In this document: positions 1 through 8,142 of the stretch, in pieces
How the letters are laid out: the number at the start of each line of letters is the position of its first letter
Position numbering within the stretch: position 1 is the stretch's first letter
NCBI GenBank assembly: GCA_026712905.1
Contig: JAPOPM010000159.1
Span: 1-56,364 of the forward strand
DNA from: Deltaproteobacteria bacterium
GTDB taxonomy: Bacteria; Desulfobacterota; Binatia; UBA9968; JAJDTQ01
Length of the DNA stretch: 56,364 nt
Direction of reading: 5' to 3'
Notes under the pieces: generated by a model
What the model saw: only the letters and a program-made list of their open reading frames with translations
What the model was told of the DNA's origin: nothing
Databases searched by the model: none
Program-made: the position numbers and the translations under genes

Positions 1-94
1 ATTCCCGCGAAAGCGGGAATCCAGGGGTTGGGCGGGGTATAGCGGCATGTTCCTCGCCCCACCACCCCTGGATTCCCGCTTTCGCGGGAATGAC
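1..94. repeat. Palindromic intergenic repeat (dRS3-like core), copy 1
   Basis: Perfect 28-bp inverted repeat: positions 1-28 are the reverse complement of 64-91. Each arm contains the 20-mer ATTCCCGCGAAAGCGGGAAT, which is itself partly palindromic and fits the ATTCCC-N8-GGGAAT pattern of neisserial dRS3 repeats. The middle (29-63) is unrelated to that of the second copy near 8 kb. The element touches the window edge and may extend further left. It looks like a non-autonomous MITE/REP-type repeat; no transposase is seen. Confidence 0.85.
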
Positions 95-162
95 GATCCG
101 GGGGCGTGACAATTCAACCAGTCTTCTACGGCGCAGGCTCCTAGTGCCGGCGGAACCTGCCG

Positions 163-1131
163 CTACAGCGGATCCCGCGTTGCCGGTGCGCGCAGGAAGC
201 TCTGCCGCAGCACGTAGTCGACCTGATGTTCGGCGGCGTGGCGGCGTATCAGGGCCACGGGCGCGGACAGTGGGACCTTTCCCACGCGGTAGTCGTGCAC
301 CAGGAGCGCGAGCCGTTGCCGGCTGTCGCGGTCAAGCCGCGCGGAGAGGAAGCCCGCCAGGTGCTCCAACGCGTTGGCGTTGGTCCCCCGTGTCCCGGGC
401 TGTTTCAGCGCTTCCATGAAGGCGCTGCCGTAACGCGTGGCCACGGCCTCGGTGGCATCGTCGCCGGCTTCCGCCAGCAGGCGTCCCAGGAGGCGCAGGT
501 GCGTCTCGCTGTGCGCCAGCAAGGTGAGCTTGTGGGAGGCGTGGAAGTCCTGGAGCCGCGACATGGACGGCCCTTCGGCTTCGCACTCGCGCCACTCCCG
601 ATACGCGTGGACCCGCTCGATGAAATGCTCGCACACCGACGCGTCGTCCAGCCGGTCTTCCGCTTCCACCGGCAACAGGGGCAGGGCGTCCGTCAATGCC
701 CGCGCGAACAGGCCGCTGGCGGTACCTGGGGCGGTGGCGGGCGGCGCGTGAAGGCCGCGCGCCACGGGTGCTTCGCCCCACCGCGCGCGCACCGGGACTC
801 CATCCGGCCCGCAACTCGGCGACCCCGTCTTCAGCACGAACCCGCATACCCCGAGGCGTTCCATTTCGGCTGCCCGCCGCCGCGCATGCCGCTCCATGGT
901 CCCGCTCCAGTCCCGGCCGGAACGCTGGCCCATCATGCGCGGCGCAAGCGGGTCTCCGATGAGGTCGACGGGCTCCCGCGGCACCCCCATCCCCACTTCC
1001 ATTTCCGGACACACGGCGATGATCTCGAAGTAGTGCGACAACGTCTCGGTGACGGTTCCGTGGCGCTTGTGGCCGCCGTCGTAACGGACCCGGTGCCCCA
1101 GGAGGCAACTGCTGGCGCCGATGCGAAGCAT
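163..1131 (-). CDS. DUF523 / DUF1722 (YbgA-type) protein
   Basis: A 322-aa protein. Residues about 1-150 are a DUF523 domain (early Cys in 'SSCLLGHRVRYDG', then 'CPEMEVGMGVPREP' and 'KTGSPSCG'), the family that includes the 2-thiouracil desulfidase TudS. Residues about 190-315 are a DUF1722/YbgA domain ('FHASHKLTLLAHS', 'YRVGKVPLSAP'). The two-domain arrangement is common in bacteria. The conserved Cys residues suggest an Fe-S cluster and sulfur-removal chemistry, but the substrate is unknown. An ATG start with GGAGG about 8 nt upstream supports the chosen start. The gene is divergent from the HtrA-like gene across about 160 bp that should hold both promoters. Confidence 0.85.
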   Translation of the reverse strand: MLRIGASSCLLGHRVRYDGGHKRHGTVTETLSHYFEIIAVCPEMEVGMGVPREPVDLIGDPLAPRMMGQRSGRDWSGTMERHARRRAAEMERLGVCGFVLKTGSPSCGPDGVPVRARWGEAPVARGLHAPPATAPGTASGLFARALTDALPLLPVEAEDRLDDASVCEHFIERVHAYREWRECEAEGPSMSRLQDFHASHKLTLLAHSETHLRLLGRLLAEAGDDATEAVATRYGSAFMEALKQPGTRGTNANALEHLAGFLSARLDRDSRQRLALLVHDYRVGKVPLSAPVALIRRHAAEHQVDYVLRQSFLRAPATRDPL

Positions 1132-1293
1132 GTCTCATCCTCCATCGACAAGGCGACCGTGTCAAATTTCCCGGCCCGTGATGCGCAGCATGCGCGCAAA
1201 AAAGGGTGTAAGATGCGAACCACGCGGATGGCGCCCGCGCTCGATCCGGTGACGGGAGCGCGCATCCGACATTGGGCGCCGCGGAGGTGTCTC

Positions 1294-2280
1294 ATGAGCC
1301 AGCGGGTTATCCTTGTCGTTCTCGTCCTGTTCCTGGCGGTTCCCGCCGCGGTCCTGGGACAGGAGTTCACGGCCGAAACGCTCGACGCCGTCGTGAAGGT
1401 GCGCGCGCAGGTGCCGGCGGAGGCGCGCACGGCCCGCACCCTCGGGCCGTTGCGCGAGGGCAGCGGCGTGCTCATCGACTCCAACGGCCTCGTGCTCACC
1501 ATCGGCTACCTGATCCTGGAGGCTTCCCAGGTACAGGTCACCGACTCCGCCGGAAGGACCGTGGCGGCGGAGGTGGTGGGTTACGATCATGCCACGGGCT
1601 TCGGCCTGCTCCGCGCCTTGTCCGCGGTGGGAGGCGCGCGGCCCTTGTCGCTGGGCTTGTCGGAGAGCGTGGACAAGGGCGCGGAGGTGCTGATCCTGAG
1701 CCATGCGGAGAACGGTCCGTCAGGGCAGGGCGCCTACGTGGTCTCGCGCCGGGAGTTCGCCGGCTACTGGGAATACCTGCTGGACAAGGCGATCTTCACC
1801 GCGCCGCACCACGCCAACTTCGGCGGCGCCGCGTTGATCGATCGGAGCGGCCGATTGCTCGGCATCGGCTCGCTGCAGGTGCCGGAGGCGATCCCGGGCC
1901 AGCCCGTGCCGGGCAACATGTTCGTACCCATCGACCTGCTGAAACCGATCCTTTCGGACCTGACGGTGAAGGGTTTCACCGCCACCCGACGGCGGCCGTG
2001 GCTCGGCGCGCAAATGGAAGCGGTGGGTGGACACGTGATGGTCCGTCGTGTATCGAAGGGAGGGCCGGCGGCGCGATCGGGCCTTGAGGCCGGGCAGCTC
2101 ATCGCGGGCGTGGCCGGCGCGCCGGTGCAGGGCCTTGCGGACCTCTACCGCAAGGTCTGGGCCTTGGGCGTCCCCGGAGTCAGCGTCCCGCTCAACGTTC
2201 TCAAAGGGGTCCGGGTCGAAGAAGTGAGCGTCGTGTCCGGCGACCGCTACGACTATTTGCGATTGAATCCGAGCCATTGA
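1294..2280 (+). CDS. HtrA/DegP-like PDZ protein lacking the catalytic triad (pseudoprotease)
   Basis: A 328-aa protein with an N-terminal signal peptide (about 1-22), a trypsin-like HtrA fold (about 30-220) and one PDZ domain (about 230-320, 'PWLGAQ...GLEAGQLIAGVAG'). The framework motifs are recognisable, but all three triad positions are substituted. The 'TNNHVV' position reads 'TIGYLI' (Tyr72 for His), 'RTDLALL' reads 'ATGFGLL' (Gly102 for Asp), and 'GNSGGP' reads 'ANFGGA' (Phe176 for Ser). It is therefore predicted to be a non-proteolytic envelope protein, perhaps a chaperone or peptide sensor. The start is the ATG at 1294 because GGAGGT lies 5 nt upstream and the signal peptide begins there. 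The open frame upstream is antisense to the DUF523 gene. Confidence 0.85.
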   Translation: MSQRVILVVLVLFLAVPAAVLGQEFTAETLDAVVKVRAQVPAEARTARTLGPLREGSGVLIDSNGLVLTIGYLILEASQVQVTDSAGRTVAAEVVGYDHATGFGLLRALSAVGGARPLSLGLSESVDKGAEVLILSHAENGPSGQGAYVVSRREFAGYWEYLLDKAIFTAPHHANFGGAALIDRSGRLLGIGSLQVPEAIPGQPVPGNMFVPIDLLKPILSDLTVKGFTATRRRPWLGAQMEAVGGHVMVRRVSKGGPAARSGLEAGQLIAGVAGAPVQGLADLYRKVWALGVPGVSVPLNVLKGVRVEEVSVVSGDRYDYLRLNPSH

Positions 2281-2344
2281 GAAGCGGCGTGGTGTTCGGG
2301 ACTCGACCGGGCACGGAACATACACCCGCGTCGAGGAGAACACC

Positions 2345-3202
2345 GTGACCGCCACCGACCGCCGCCGGCAGTACCGCAAGCTGCTCCAGCACGGTGAGTG
2401 CTACTACCCCGCTTCCGTTTTCGATCCGGTATCCTTCCGGCTCGCCGAGGCCGCCGGCTTCGAGATCGCCATGCTGGCGGGCTCGACGGCCTCGGCCACG
2501 GTGCTGGCGGCGCCGGACATCGTCGTCCTCACCCTGACGGAGTTCGCGGAACAGGCGCGGCGCATCACACGCGCGGGCCGGTTGCCGTTGATGGTGGACG
2601 CGGACCACGGCTACGGCAACGCCCTGAGCGTGATGCGCACGGTGGCGGAGCTCGAAGCCGCGGGCGTGTCGGCGTTGACCATCGAGGACACGCGGCTCCC
2701 CCGGGCCTTCGGACAGGAGCGCGACGAGTTCATTTCGCTGGAAGAGTTCGCCGGCAAGGTGCGCGCGGCGGTGTCGGCGCGCACGGACCCGGAACTGGTG
2801 GTGCTGGGGCGCACCGGCGTGCTCCCGACCCAAGGCGTGGATGCCCTGGCCGAACGCGTCAAGGCGTGCGCGGCGGCTGGCGCCGACGGCGTGTTCTTCA
2901 CCGGCGTGCGGTTGCGCGAGCAGGTGGCGGCCATCCATGCCATGACGTCCCTGTCGGTGGTGCTGGGCACCACCCCGCCGGAGTTGCACGACCGGGAATT
3001 CCTGGCCGCCAACGGCGTGCGTATCGCTCTCCAGGGCCACATGCCGTTCCAGGTGGCGGTGCGCGCGCTTCAGGATGCCTACGCGCACCTGCGCGCCGGA
3101 CACCCGCCCGCCGGACTCAAGGACAAGGCCGCGTCCGCCGAGTTGATGGGGCTCGTCCTGGACCAGGACCGGTACGACGCCTGGACGGACGAGTTCTTGT
3201 AG
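2345..3202 (+). CDS. Isocitrate lyase/PEP mutase superfamily enzyme, oxaloacetate-decarboxylase-like
   Basis: A 285-aa (beta/alpha)8 enzyme of the PEP mutase/isocitrate lyase superfamily. Motifs include 'YYPASVFDPVS', 'MLAGSTAS', 'VDADHGYGNA' (Mg-binding acidic loop) and 'LTIEDTRLP'. The layout and length match the PA4872-type oxaloacetate decarboxylases more than true isocitrate lyases, which carry a KKCGH loop that is absent here. It probably cleaves or decarboxylates a 2-oxo or 2-hydroxy acid; the substrate is not provable. The start is GTG with GAGGAGAA just upstream. It sits 64 nt after the HtrA-like gene in the same direction and just ahead of an MFS transporter that may carry a related organic acid. 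Confidence 0.8.
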   Translation: MTATDRRRQYRKLLQHGECYYPASVFDPVSFRLAEAAGFEIAMLAGSTASATVLAAPDIVVLTLTEFAEQARRITRAGRLPLMVDADHGYGNALSVMRTVAELEAAGVSALTIEDTRLPRAFGQERDEFISLEEFAGKVRAAVSARTDPELVVLGRTGVLPTQGVDALAERVKACAAAGADGVFFTGVRLREQVAAIHAMTSLSVVLGTTPPELHDREFLAANGVRIALQGHMPFQVAVRALQDAYAHLRAGHPPAGLKDKAASAELMGLVLDQDRYDAWTDEFL

Positions 3203-3261
3203 CAGCCGTCCCGGACCTCAACGACGCAGCCTTTCTCGCAGGTGGCGATCAGAGTTCCCTC

Positions 3262-3279
3262 AGGAGGTAGAGGCCCATT
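3262..3279 (+). promoter_or_regulatory. Strong Shine-Dalgarno with non-standard ATT start
   Basis: AGGAGG at 3262-3267 followed, after 9 nt that include the in-frame TAG 3268-3270, by ATT at 3277-3279. This pairing decides the start of the MFS transporter gene. Rare ATT starts are known in bacteria (infC is the classic case, where weak initiation is regulatory). Confidence 0.5.
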
Positions 3280-4509
3280 CAAGATTCAACTCCCACCACG
3301 GCCCAGCGTGTCGGCCAGGTCGGCCTGGCCTTTCTGCACCTGGGTTTCAATCGCGGCATTCGCGGCACCTACGCGGTGTTCTATGTCGCTCTGCTCCATG
3401 CCTTCGGCTGGTCCCGGGGCGTCACCGCCACGGCGCTGTCCATCTCGGTGCTGGTGGAAGGGTTCTCCATGCCGCTGGCGGGCTCTCTCGTGGACCGCTG
3501 GGGCTCGCGCAAGACCCTCGTGCTGGGTGGGATTCTGCTCGCCGTGGGCCTCGGCTTCAGCGCCACGGTGACATCGCTGTGGCAACTCTACATATGGGTC
3601 GGGGTGGTCACGGCGCTGGGACTCGGGCTCATGGGCATGGTCCCCCACGTGGCCATCATCGCGCGCCAGTTCACCCGGCGCCGGGGCCTGGCCATGGGGT
3701 TGGCGTGGGCCGGGGGCGGCCTCGGCATCGCCGTGCTGCTGCCGGTGGCGCAATTCTTCGTGGACATCTGGGGTTGGCGTGTGGCCTACGTGGCCATGGG
3801 CGTGTTCGCGTTTGTCCTGGTGGTGCTGCCCTCGGGCGTGTTGATGCCGCGCGACCGGATCACACCGCGGAAGGCCGAGGCGGAGCCCGCGGCGAGGGGT
3901 GGGGAGTGGACGGTCTGGGAGGCCTTGACCAGCACCATGTTCTGGCTGCTCTTCGTGTCGCGCGTGTTCGCCAGCATGGGCAATCAGATCATCACCAACC
4001 ACCAGGTGGCGCACGCCGTGGACATCGGCTACGACGCGTTTTTCGCCGCCTCCATCCTCGGCCTCATGGGGGTATTCAGCATCTTCGGCCGGGTGCTCTT
4101 CGGGTTCCTGACCGACGTGCTGAGTCACCAGATGACCTACACGCTGGTACAGTTGGTGTCGTCGGCGGGGATACTGGCGCTGGTGGCGGCCGGCGACACC
4201 ACCCAACCCATTTTGCTCTACGCTTACGCCGCCTGTTACGGACTTGGCCAGGGCTCCCGTGCGCTGGTGCTCTCGGCCATCTCCGCGGACGTCTTCCTCG
4301 GTCGTGACTTCGGCGCCATATACGGTTACTTCACCCTGAGCATCGGCGTCGGCGGCGCGGTGGGGATATGGCTCGGCGGCTTCCTGCACGATATCTTCGG
4401 CAACTACACGATCCCGTTCATGATCGCCTTCGGCAACTTCGTGATCTCCATCGTCATGGTATGGGGCATCCGTTTCCTGAAGGGGACGCGGGAGCAGGCA
4501 TTCAGGTGA
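3277..4509 (+). CDS. MFS transporter (monocarboxylate/oxalate-formate type), probable ATT start
   Basis: A major facilitator protein of about 410 aa with about 12 hydrophobic segments and the loop-2/3 motif 'GSLVDRWGSRKTLVLGG'. The first helix ('VGLAFLHLGFNRGIRGTYAVFYVALL') begins well before the first in-frame conventional start, GTG at 3376, which would cut it. No ATG, GTG or TTG occurs in frame between the TAG at 3268 and 3376. A perfect AGGAGG (3262-3267) sits 9 nt before an in-frame ATT at 3277, so ATT is the best-supported start; CTG 3325 is an alternative. It likely imports an organic acid handled by the preceding PEP-mutase-family enzyme (inference from context). Confidence 0.8.
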   Translation: MQDSTPTTAQRVGQVGLAFLHLGFNRGIRGTYAVFYVALLHAFGWSRGVTATALSISVLVEGFSMPLAGSLVDRWGSRKTLVLGGILLAVGLGFSATVTSLWQLYIWVGVVTALGLGLMGMVPHVAIIARQFTRRRGLAMGLAWAGGGLGIAVLLPVAQFFVDIWGWRVAYVAMGVFAFVLVVLPSGVLMPRDRITPRKAEAEPAARGGEWTVWEALTSTMFWLLFVSRVFASMGNQIITNHQVAHAVDIGYDAFFAASILGLMGVFSIFGRVLFGFLTDVLSHQMTYTLVQLVSSAGILALVAAGDTTQPILLYAYAACYGLGQGSRALVLSAISADVFLGRDFGAIYGYFTLSIGVGGAVGIWLGGFLHDIFGNYTIPFMIAFGNFVISIVMVWGIRFLKGTREQAFR

Positions 4510-4529
4510 AGCGCGTGCGGTGACCACGG

Positions 4530-4985
4530 ATGTTCTACCGGTTTGAATTCGAAGCGGCGTTCTATCCTACCCTGGAGCGGCTGCCGTTCCACGTGCGCAT
4601 GAAGCTCGACGTGACGGGAATCCGAGTGTCCTTGAACACCTGGCGCGCCTTCAGCATGGAAGAGCGGTGGGTGCTGTGCCACCTGCCGGCGGACACGGAC
4701 GAGGAGCGGCGGGTGTTCGCGGCATTCCTCGACGCGCTGGCCCATGCTCGCGCCGGCGTCGAAGCCGAGCGCTGTCCGGTGCTGGATGCGGCCGCGTGGG
4801 CGGCTGCCGCCGTGCCGGAAGCGGTGGCCGCGCGCAGCGCCGCGGAATCGACGCGAGTCACCCCGGCCGAATGGAGCCGCTGGGCCGGCCACGAACGCTA
4901 CGCCCTCTACAAGACCGCCCTCTCCAAGGACCCCGAACTCTTCCAGCAGGCCCTTCAAGAGTTGCGCCTGCGGCTCTGTTCTTGA
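4530..4985 (+). CDS. NarM-like nitrate reductase-associated protein
   Basis: A 151-aa soluble protein that resembles the conserved nitrate reductase-associated family (Pfam Nitr_red_assoc, cyanobacterial NarM). It has the 'F.FEA.F...L..LP..VR.KLD..GI..SL..W..FS...R' N-terminal block, the 'LP..T..E...F..FL' middle and a C-terminal 'W.......R.ALYK' block. Assignment is from remembered family pattern, not a search. NarM is needed for assembly of a molybdenum nitrate reductase. No nitrate reductase is present here; the neighbours are a MobA-MoaD fusion, an aldehyde oxidoreductase and formate dehydrogenase, so it may serve another Mo/W enzyme. It starts 20 nt after the MFS gene stop. Confidence 0.65.
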   Translation: MFYRFEFEAAFYPTLERLPFHVRMKLDVTGIRVSLNTWRAFSMEERWVLCHLPADTDEERRVFAAFLDALAHARAGVEAERCPVLDAAAWAAAAVPEAVAARSAAESTRVTPAEWSRWAGHERYALYKTALSKDPELFQQALQELRLRLCS

Positions 4986-5074
4986 GCTTGTGCTCGTGTA
5001 TCCGTCGTGGAATCATGCAGTTGAGACCCTGGGGGAGAGGGTCTCGCGTCGGACATCGGGGCTCGCACCGTATC

Positions 5075-5986
5075 ATGAGCGTTGAATCGAACAAGGTCGG
5101 CTCGGCCGTCGTGCTGGCTGGCGGCAGGAGCAGCCGCATGGGCCGGCCCAAGGCCATGCTCCCGTTCGGGGAAGAGCCTCTGGTGACGCTCGTGATCCGC
5201 GGGCTGGCGACCTTGTTTTCGGATATCGTGCTCGTCGCCGCGCCCGGGCAGGAGTTGCCGGAACTGCCGGTGACTCTCGTGCGCGACGAGGTAGCCCATC
5301 AGGGGCCGGTGGGCGGCCTCTGCTACGGCCTTCGGGAGTGCCGGAGTGCGGCCGCGTTCGTGACTTCCTGCGACGTGCCGTTCCTCAGTCTTCCCCTGGT
5401 TTCCCACCTGGCCGCCCGGCTCCCGCGGCACGACGTGGTGGTGCCGCACTGGGAGGGGCGCCTTCAGCCGCTCCACGCGGTGTACCGGCGCTCGGTGCTG
5501 CCGTTGCTGGAGGGTCAGCTCCGGCGCGGCGAACTGCGTCCGGTCTTTCTCTACGACAAGGTGCGCACCCTCAAGCTGGAGGAGGACGAGATCCGCGTCC
5601 TGGATCCGGACGGTTCGAGCTTCTTCAACATGAACACCCCGGACGACTACGAGCGCGCCCTGGCGCGGTGGCGGGCGGCCGCGAATCCCTCGGCGCGCCC
5701 CGCCGGCGGCCGATGCGAGGTCGAGCTGTTCGGGGTCGCGCGCCTGCGCGCCGGCACGAGCCGCGTGTCCGTGGATCTCCCCGATTCGGCCACGCTGGCC
5801 CACGTATGGTCCGCGCTGGCGCGAATGCTGCCCGCGCTGGTGGGTCCGGTCCTCAACGAAGCGGCGGACGGCCTCACCGCCGGCCACGTGTGCAACCTCA
5901 ACGGCCGGGACTTCGTGCGCGACGGCAGCCGCCGGGTGGCGCCGGGAGACCGTGTCTTGCTCCTTTCCAGCGACGCCGGAGGATGA
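5075..5986 (+). CDS. MobA (molybdenum cofactor nucleotidyltransferase) fused to a MoaD/ThiS-like domain
   Basis: A 303-aa two-domain protein. Residues about 8-200 are MobA-like, with nucleotide-binding signature 'VLAGGRSSRMGRPKAMLPFG', metal-site 'SCDVPFL' and 'NMNTPDDY'. MobA attaches GMP (or CMP in relatives) to molybdopterin or tungstopterin. Residues about 215-303 are a ubiquitin-like MoaD/ThiS domain ('CEVELFGVARLRAG', 'LNGRDFVRDG', 'PGDRVLLLSS') ending exactly in Gly-Gly, as needed for C-terminal thiocarboxylation. The fusion joins the sulfur carrier used to build the dithiolene with the enzyme that finishes the cofactor. The start is the ATG at 5075, where MobA homology begins. The stop overlaps the AOR start (ATGA), indicating translational coupling. 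Confidence 0.85.
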   Translation: MSVESNKVGSAVVLAGGRSSRMGRPKAMLPFGEEPLVTLVIRGLATLFSDIVLVAAPGQELPELPVTLVRDEVAHQGPVGGLCYGLRECRSAAAFVTSCDVPFLSLPLVSHLAARLPRHDVVVPHWEGRLQPLHAVYRRSVLPLLEGQLRRGELRPVFLYDKVRTLKLEEDEIRVLDPDGSSFFNMNTPDDYERALARWRAAANPSARPAGGRCEVELFGVARLRAGTSRVSVDLPDSATLAHVWSALARMLPALVGPVLNEAADGLTAGHVCNLNGRDFVRDGSRRVAPGDRVLLLSSDAGG

Positions 5987-7791
5987 CCGTGCACGGGTTT
6001 CACGGCCGCTTCCTTCACGTGGACCTCGACTCGGGCCGTCACCGGTGGCGCGAGACCGGCGAGGAACGCCTGCGCGGCTTTGTCGGCGGCATCGGACTGG
6101 GCACCAGCCTGCTCTACGAATTCGCTCCGCCGGGCGTGGAACCCCTGGCGCCGGAGAACCCTCTCGTCTTCGCCAGCGCGCCGTTGGCGGGCACCGGGCT
6201 CACCACCACGGCCAAGTACGCGGTGGTGACGAAATCGCCCTTGACCGGTTTCATCGCGGATTCGCTCTCGTCCAGCTTCTTCGCGCTGGCGCTCAAGGCG
6301 GTCGGCGTCGACGCGCTCGTGGTCACCGGCCGGGCGCCGGAGCCCATGTACCTGTTCGTCCGGGACGGCGGCGTGGAGTTGCGCGACGCGCGCCATCTCT
6401 GGGGGAAGAGCGCGGCCGACACCGAGAACGCGGTGCGCGACGAATTGGAGGGTGCCGCGGTGCGGGTGGCGGCGGTGGGGCGGGCGGGGGAGAACCTCGT
6501 GCGCTTCGCCACCATCAGCAACGAGGGCCGGCACGCGGGCAGGGGCGGCGTGGGCGCGGTCATGGGCTCCAAGAACCTCAAGGCCATCGCCCTGTGCGGC
6601 GGCAAGCACGTTGAGGTGGCGGACCCCGAAGGCGTGGCGGCGGTCGCCGCCACCCTGCGCCAGCGCAGCCTGGGGACCCACACCGCCAAGTACCGCGAGG
6701 TGGGCACGGTGGCCAACCTGGCGGTGTTCGACCGACTCGGCGCGCTGCCGACGCGCAACTTCCAGCAGCCCACCTTCGCCGCGGCCGACGCGTTGAGCGG
6801 CGAGAGCCTGACCGAAACCAGCTTCAGCCGGCGCAACGGGTGCGCGTCCTGCACCATTCGCTGCGAGCGGCTCTTCAAGGCGTCGTCGGGCGGCGAACAG
6901 CGCATGGAGTACGAGACCCTGTTCGCCCTGGGGCCGCTGTGCGGCCTTGAGGACCGCGATGCGGTGCTGGAGGCCGCCCGCCTGTGCGACGAATACGGTC
7001 TCGACAGCATCAGCACCGGCGGCACCCTCGCCTGGGCCATGGAGTGCGCGGAGCGCGGACTCCTGCCGGAGGCCGGCAACCTGCGCTTCGGCGCGGCGCA
7101 GGCGGTGCTGGATGCGATACCTGCCATGGCGGAGCGCCGGGGGGTGGGCGCCCTTTTGGCGGACGGCTCCCGGCGCGCGGCGCTGGTCCTGGGCCACGGT
7201 TCGCTGGACTGGGCCATGCAGGTGAAGGGGTTGGAATTGCCGGGCTACGAGCCCCGGAGCCTCAAGACCATGGCCCTGGGGTTGGCGGTGAGTCCGCGCG
7301 GCGCGTGCCACAACCGCTCCGGCGCCTACGAGGCGGACTTCTCCGGCAAGGTGGACCGCCTCGACTCCGCGCCGCCCCGGGGCGCGCTGGTGGCGGCTTC
7401 GGAGGACTTCGCCGCGGCGCTGGATTCGCTGATCGTGTGCAAGTTCTTGCGCAACTGCTTCCAGGACTTCTACGCCGAAGCCGCGGACCTGCTGGCGAAG
7501 GTCACGGGCTGGGATTACAGCGCGGCCGAGCTGCGTCTGGCGGCGGAGCGCATTCACACGCTCAAGCGCTGCTTCAACGAGCGCGAGGGCTGGCAGCCCG
7601 AGGACGACGCGCTGCCGCCACGGGTGCTGACGGAATCCCTGGCGACGGGCGTGGCCCAGGGGACGCGGCTCACCCGCGACGAACTGCGCGCCATGCTCCG
7701 GGACTACTACGATGCCCGCGGGTGGGACGAGGACGGCCGCGTGTCCGAGGTCAAGCTCAAGGCGTTGGGACTGGGCAGGTGTGCTACATGA
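5983..7791 (+). CDS. Aldehyde:ferredoxin oxidoreductase (tungsten pterin enzyme)
   Basis: A 602-aa AOR-family protein, the normal length. The AOR_N domain opens the protein ('GFHGRFLHVDLDSG', 'GGIGLG', 'KSPLTGF'). The Fe4S4 ligands are present: Cys287, Cys290 and Cys294 in 'CASCTIRC' plus Cys486 in 'SLIVCKFLRNCF'. 'NEGRHAGRGGVGAVMGSKNLKAI' is the typical pterin-binding stretch. It oxidises aldehydes to acids, or runs in reverse on acids, with ferredoxin, using a tungsten bis-pterin cofactor in characterised relatives. It overlaps the MobA-MoaD gene by 4 nt, so the cofactor-maturation protein and its probable client are co-translated. The true substrate cannot be read from sequence. Confidence 0.9.
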   Translation: MTVHGFHGRFLHVDLDSGRHRWRETGEERLRGFVGGIGLGTSLLYEFAPPGVEPLAPENPLVFASAPLAGTGLTTTAKYAVVTKSPLTGFIADSLSSSFFALALKAVGVDALVVTGRAPEPMYLFVRDGGVELRDARHLWGKSAADTENAVRDELEGAAVRVAAVGRAGENLVRFATISNEGRHAGRGGVGAVMGSKNLKAIALCGGKHVEVADPEGVAAVAATLRQRSLGTHTAKYREVGTVANLAVFDRLGALPTRNFQQPTFAAADALSGESLTETSFSRRNGCASCTIRCERLFKASSGGEQRMEYETLFALGPLCGLEDRDAVLEAARLCDEYGLDSISTGGTLAWAMECAERGLLPEAGNLRFGAAQAVLDAIPAMAERRGVGALLADGSRRAALVLGHGSLDWAMQVKGLELPGYEPRSLKTMALGLAVSPRGACHNRSGAYEADFSGKVDRLDSAPPRGALVAASEDFAAALDSLIVCKFLRNCFQDFYAEAADLLAKVTGWDYSAAELRLAAERIHTLKRCFNEREGWQPEDDALPPRVLTESLATGVAQGTRLTRDELRAMLRDYYDARGWDEDGRVSEVKLKALGLGRCAT

Positions 7792-7865
7792 CGGGCGCAT
7801 TCGCCTGCTACGTCATTCCCGCTTTCCAGGCTGAGTCGAAACTGATGAGGCAACTACGTAACAGA

Positions 7866-8093
7866 ACGACATTCACGCGAAACAGGCTGTGTCAACTTCC
7901 ACTTGGCCACGACGCGGCAGCGCCACCCCGAAGAGTCATTCCCGCGAAAGCGGGAATCCAGGGGCGGTGGTGGGGAACTACAGGGGCGTTTCTCCGCCTC
8001 GCCACCCCTGGATTCCCGCTTTCGCGGGAATGACTCTTCGGGGGCTGCGTTGCTTCGGGAGTGTTGGCACAGCCTGTTGCGCGGGAATGACGT
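7866..8093. repeat. Outer imperfect inverted repeat flanking the second palindromic element
   Basis: Positions 7866-7896 and the reverse complement of 8063-8093 match at about 27 of 31 bases, sharing 'AACAGGCTGTG' and a CATTC-C/A-CGCG core like the inner element. The inner copy (7926-8043) sits between these arms. This looks like a newer repeat inserted in, or evolved within, an older and now diverged one. The whole 7792-8142 gap between AOR and the next gene is filled by this structure and repeat fragments (for example GTCATTCCCGCTTTCC near 7814); I see no gene in it. Confidence 0.65.
7926..8043. repeat. Palindromic intergenic repeat (dRS3-like core), copy 2
   Basis: Perfect 39-bp inverted repeat: 7926-7964 against 8005-8043, separated by 40 bp. 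The arms contain the same ATTCCCGCGAAAGCGGGAAT and following CCAGGGG as copy 1, extended outwards by CCCCGAAGAGTC. The DNA or RNA could form a long hairpin between the AOR and formate dehydrogenase genes, which may separate the two transcripts. No transposase or clear target-site duplication is seen. Confidence 0.85.
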
Positions 8094-8142
8094 TTCGGGG
8101 GCGTCCGGGCTCGGCGAGCCTGGACACATGAAGGAGGGCTCG

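Noticed and set aside
226-1293. A long open frame running into the HtrA-like gene from upstream (would give a 684-aa protein)
   Set aside because: The upstream part is antisense to the DUF523/DUF1722 gene and has no homology; the signal peptide and GGAGGT place the start at 1294.
7792-8142. Several short open frames inside the AOR-FDH gap
   Set aside because: They translate the palindromic repeat (recurrent 'RKRESR' and 'SREGNPG'-like strings) in different frames, and no ribosome-binding site supports them.
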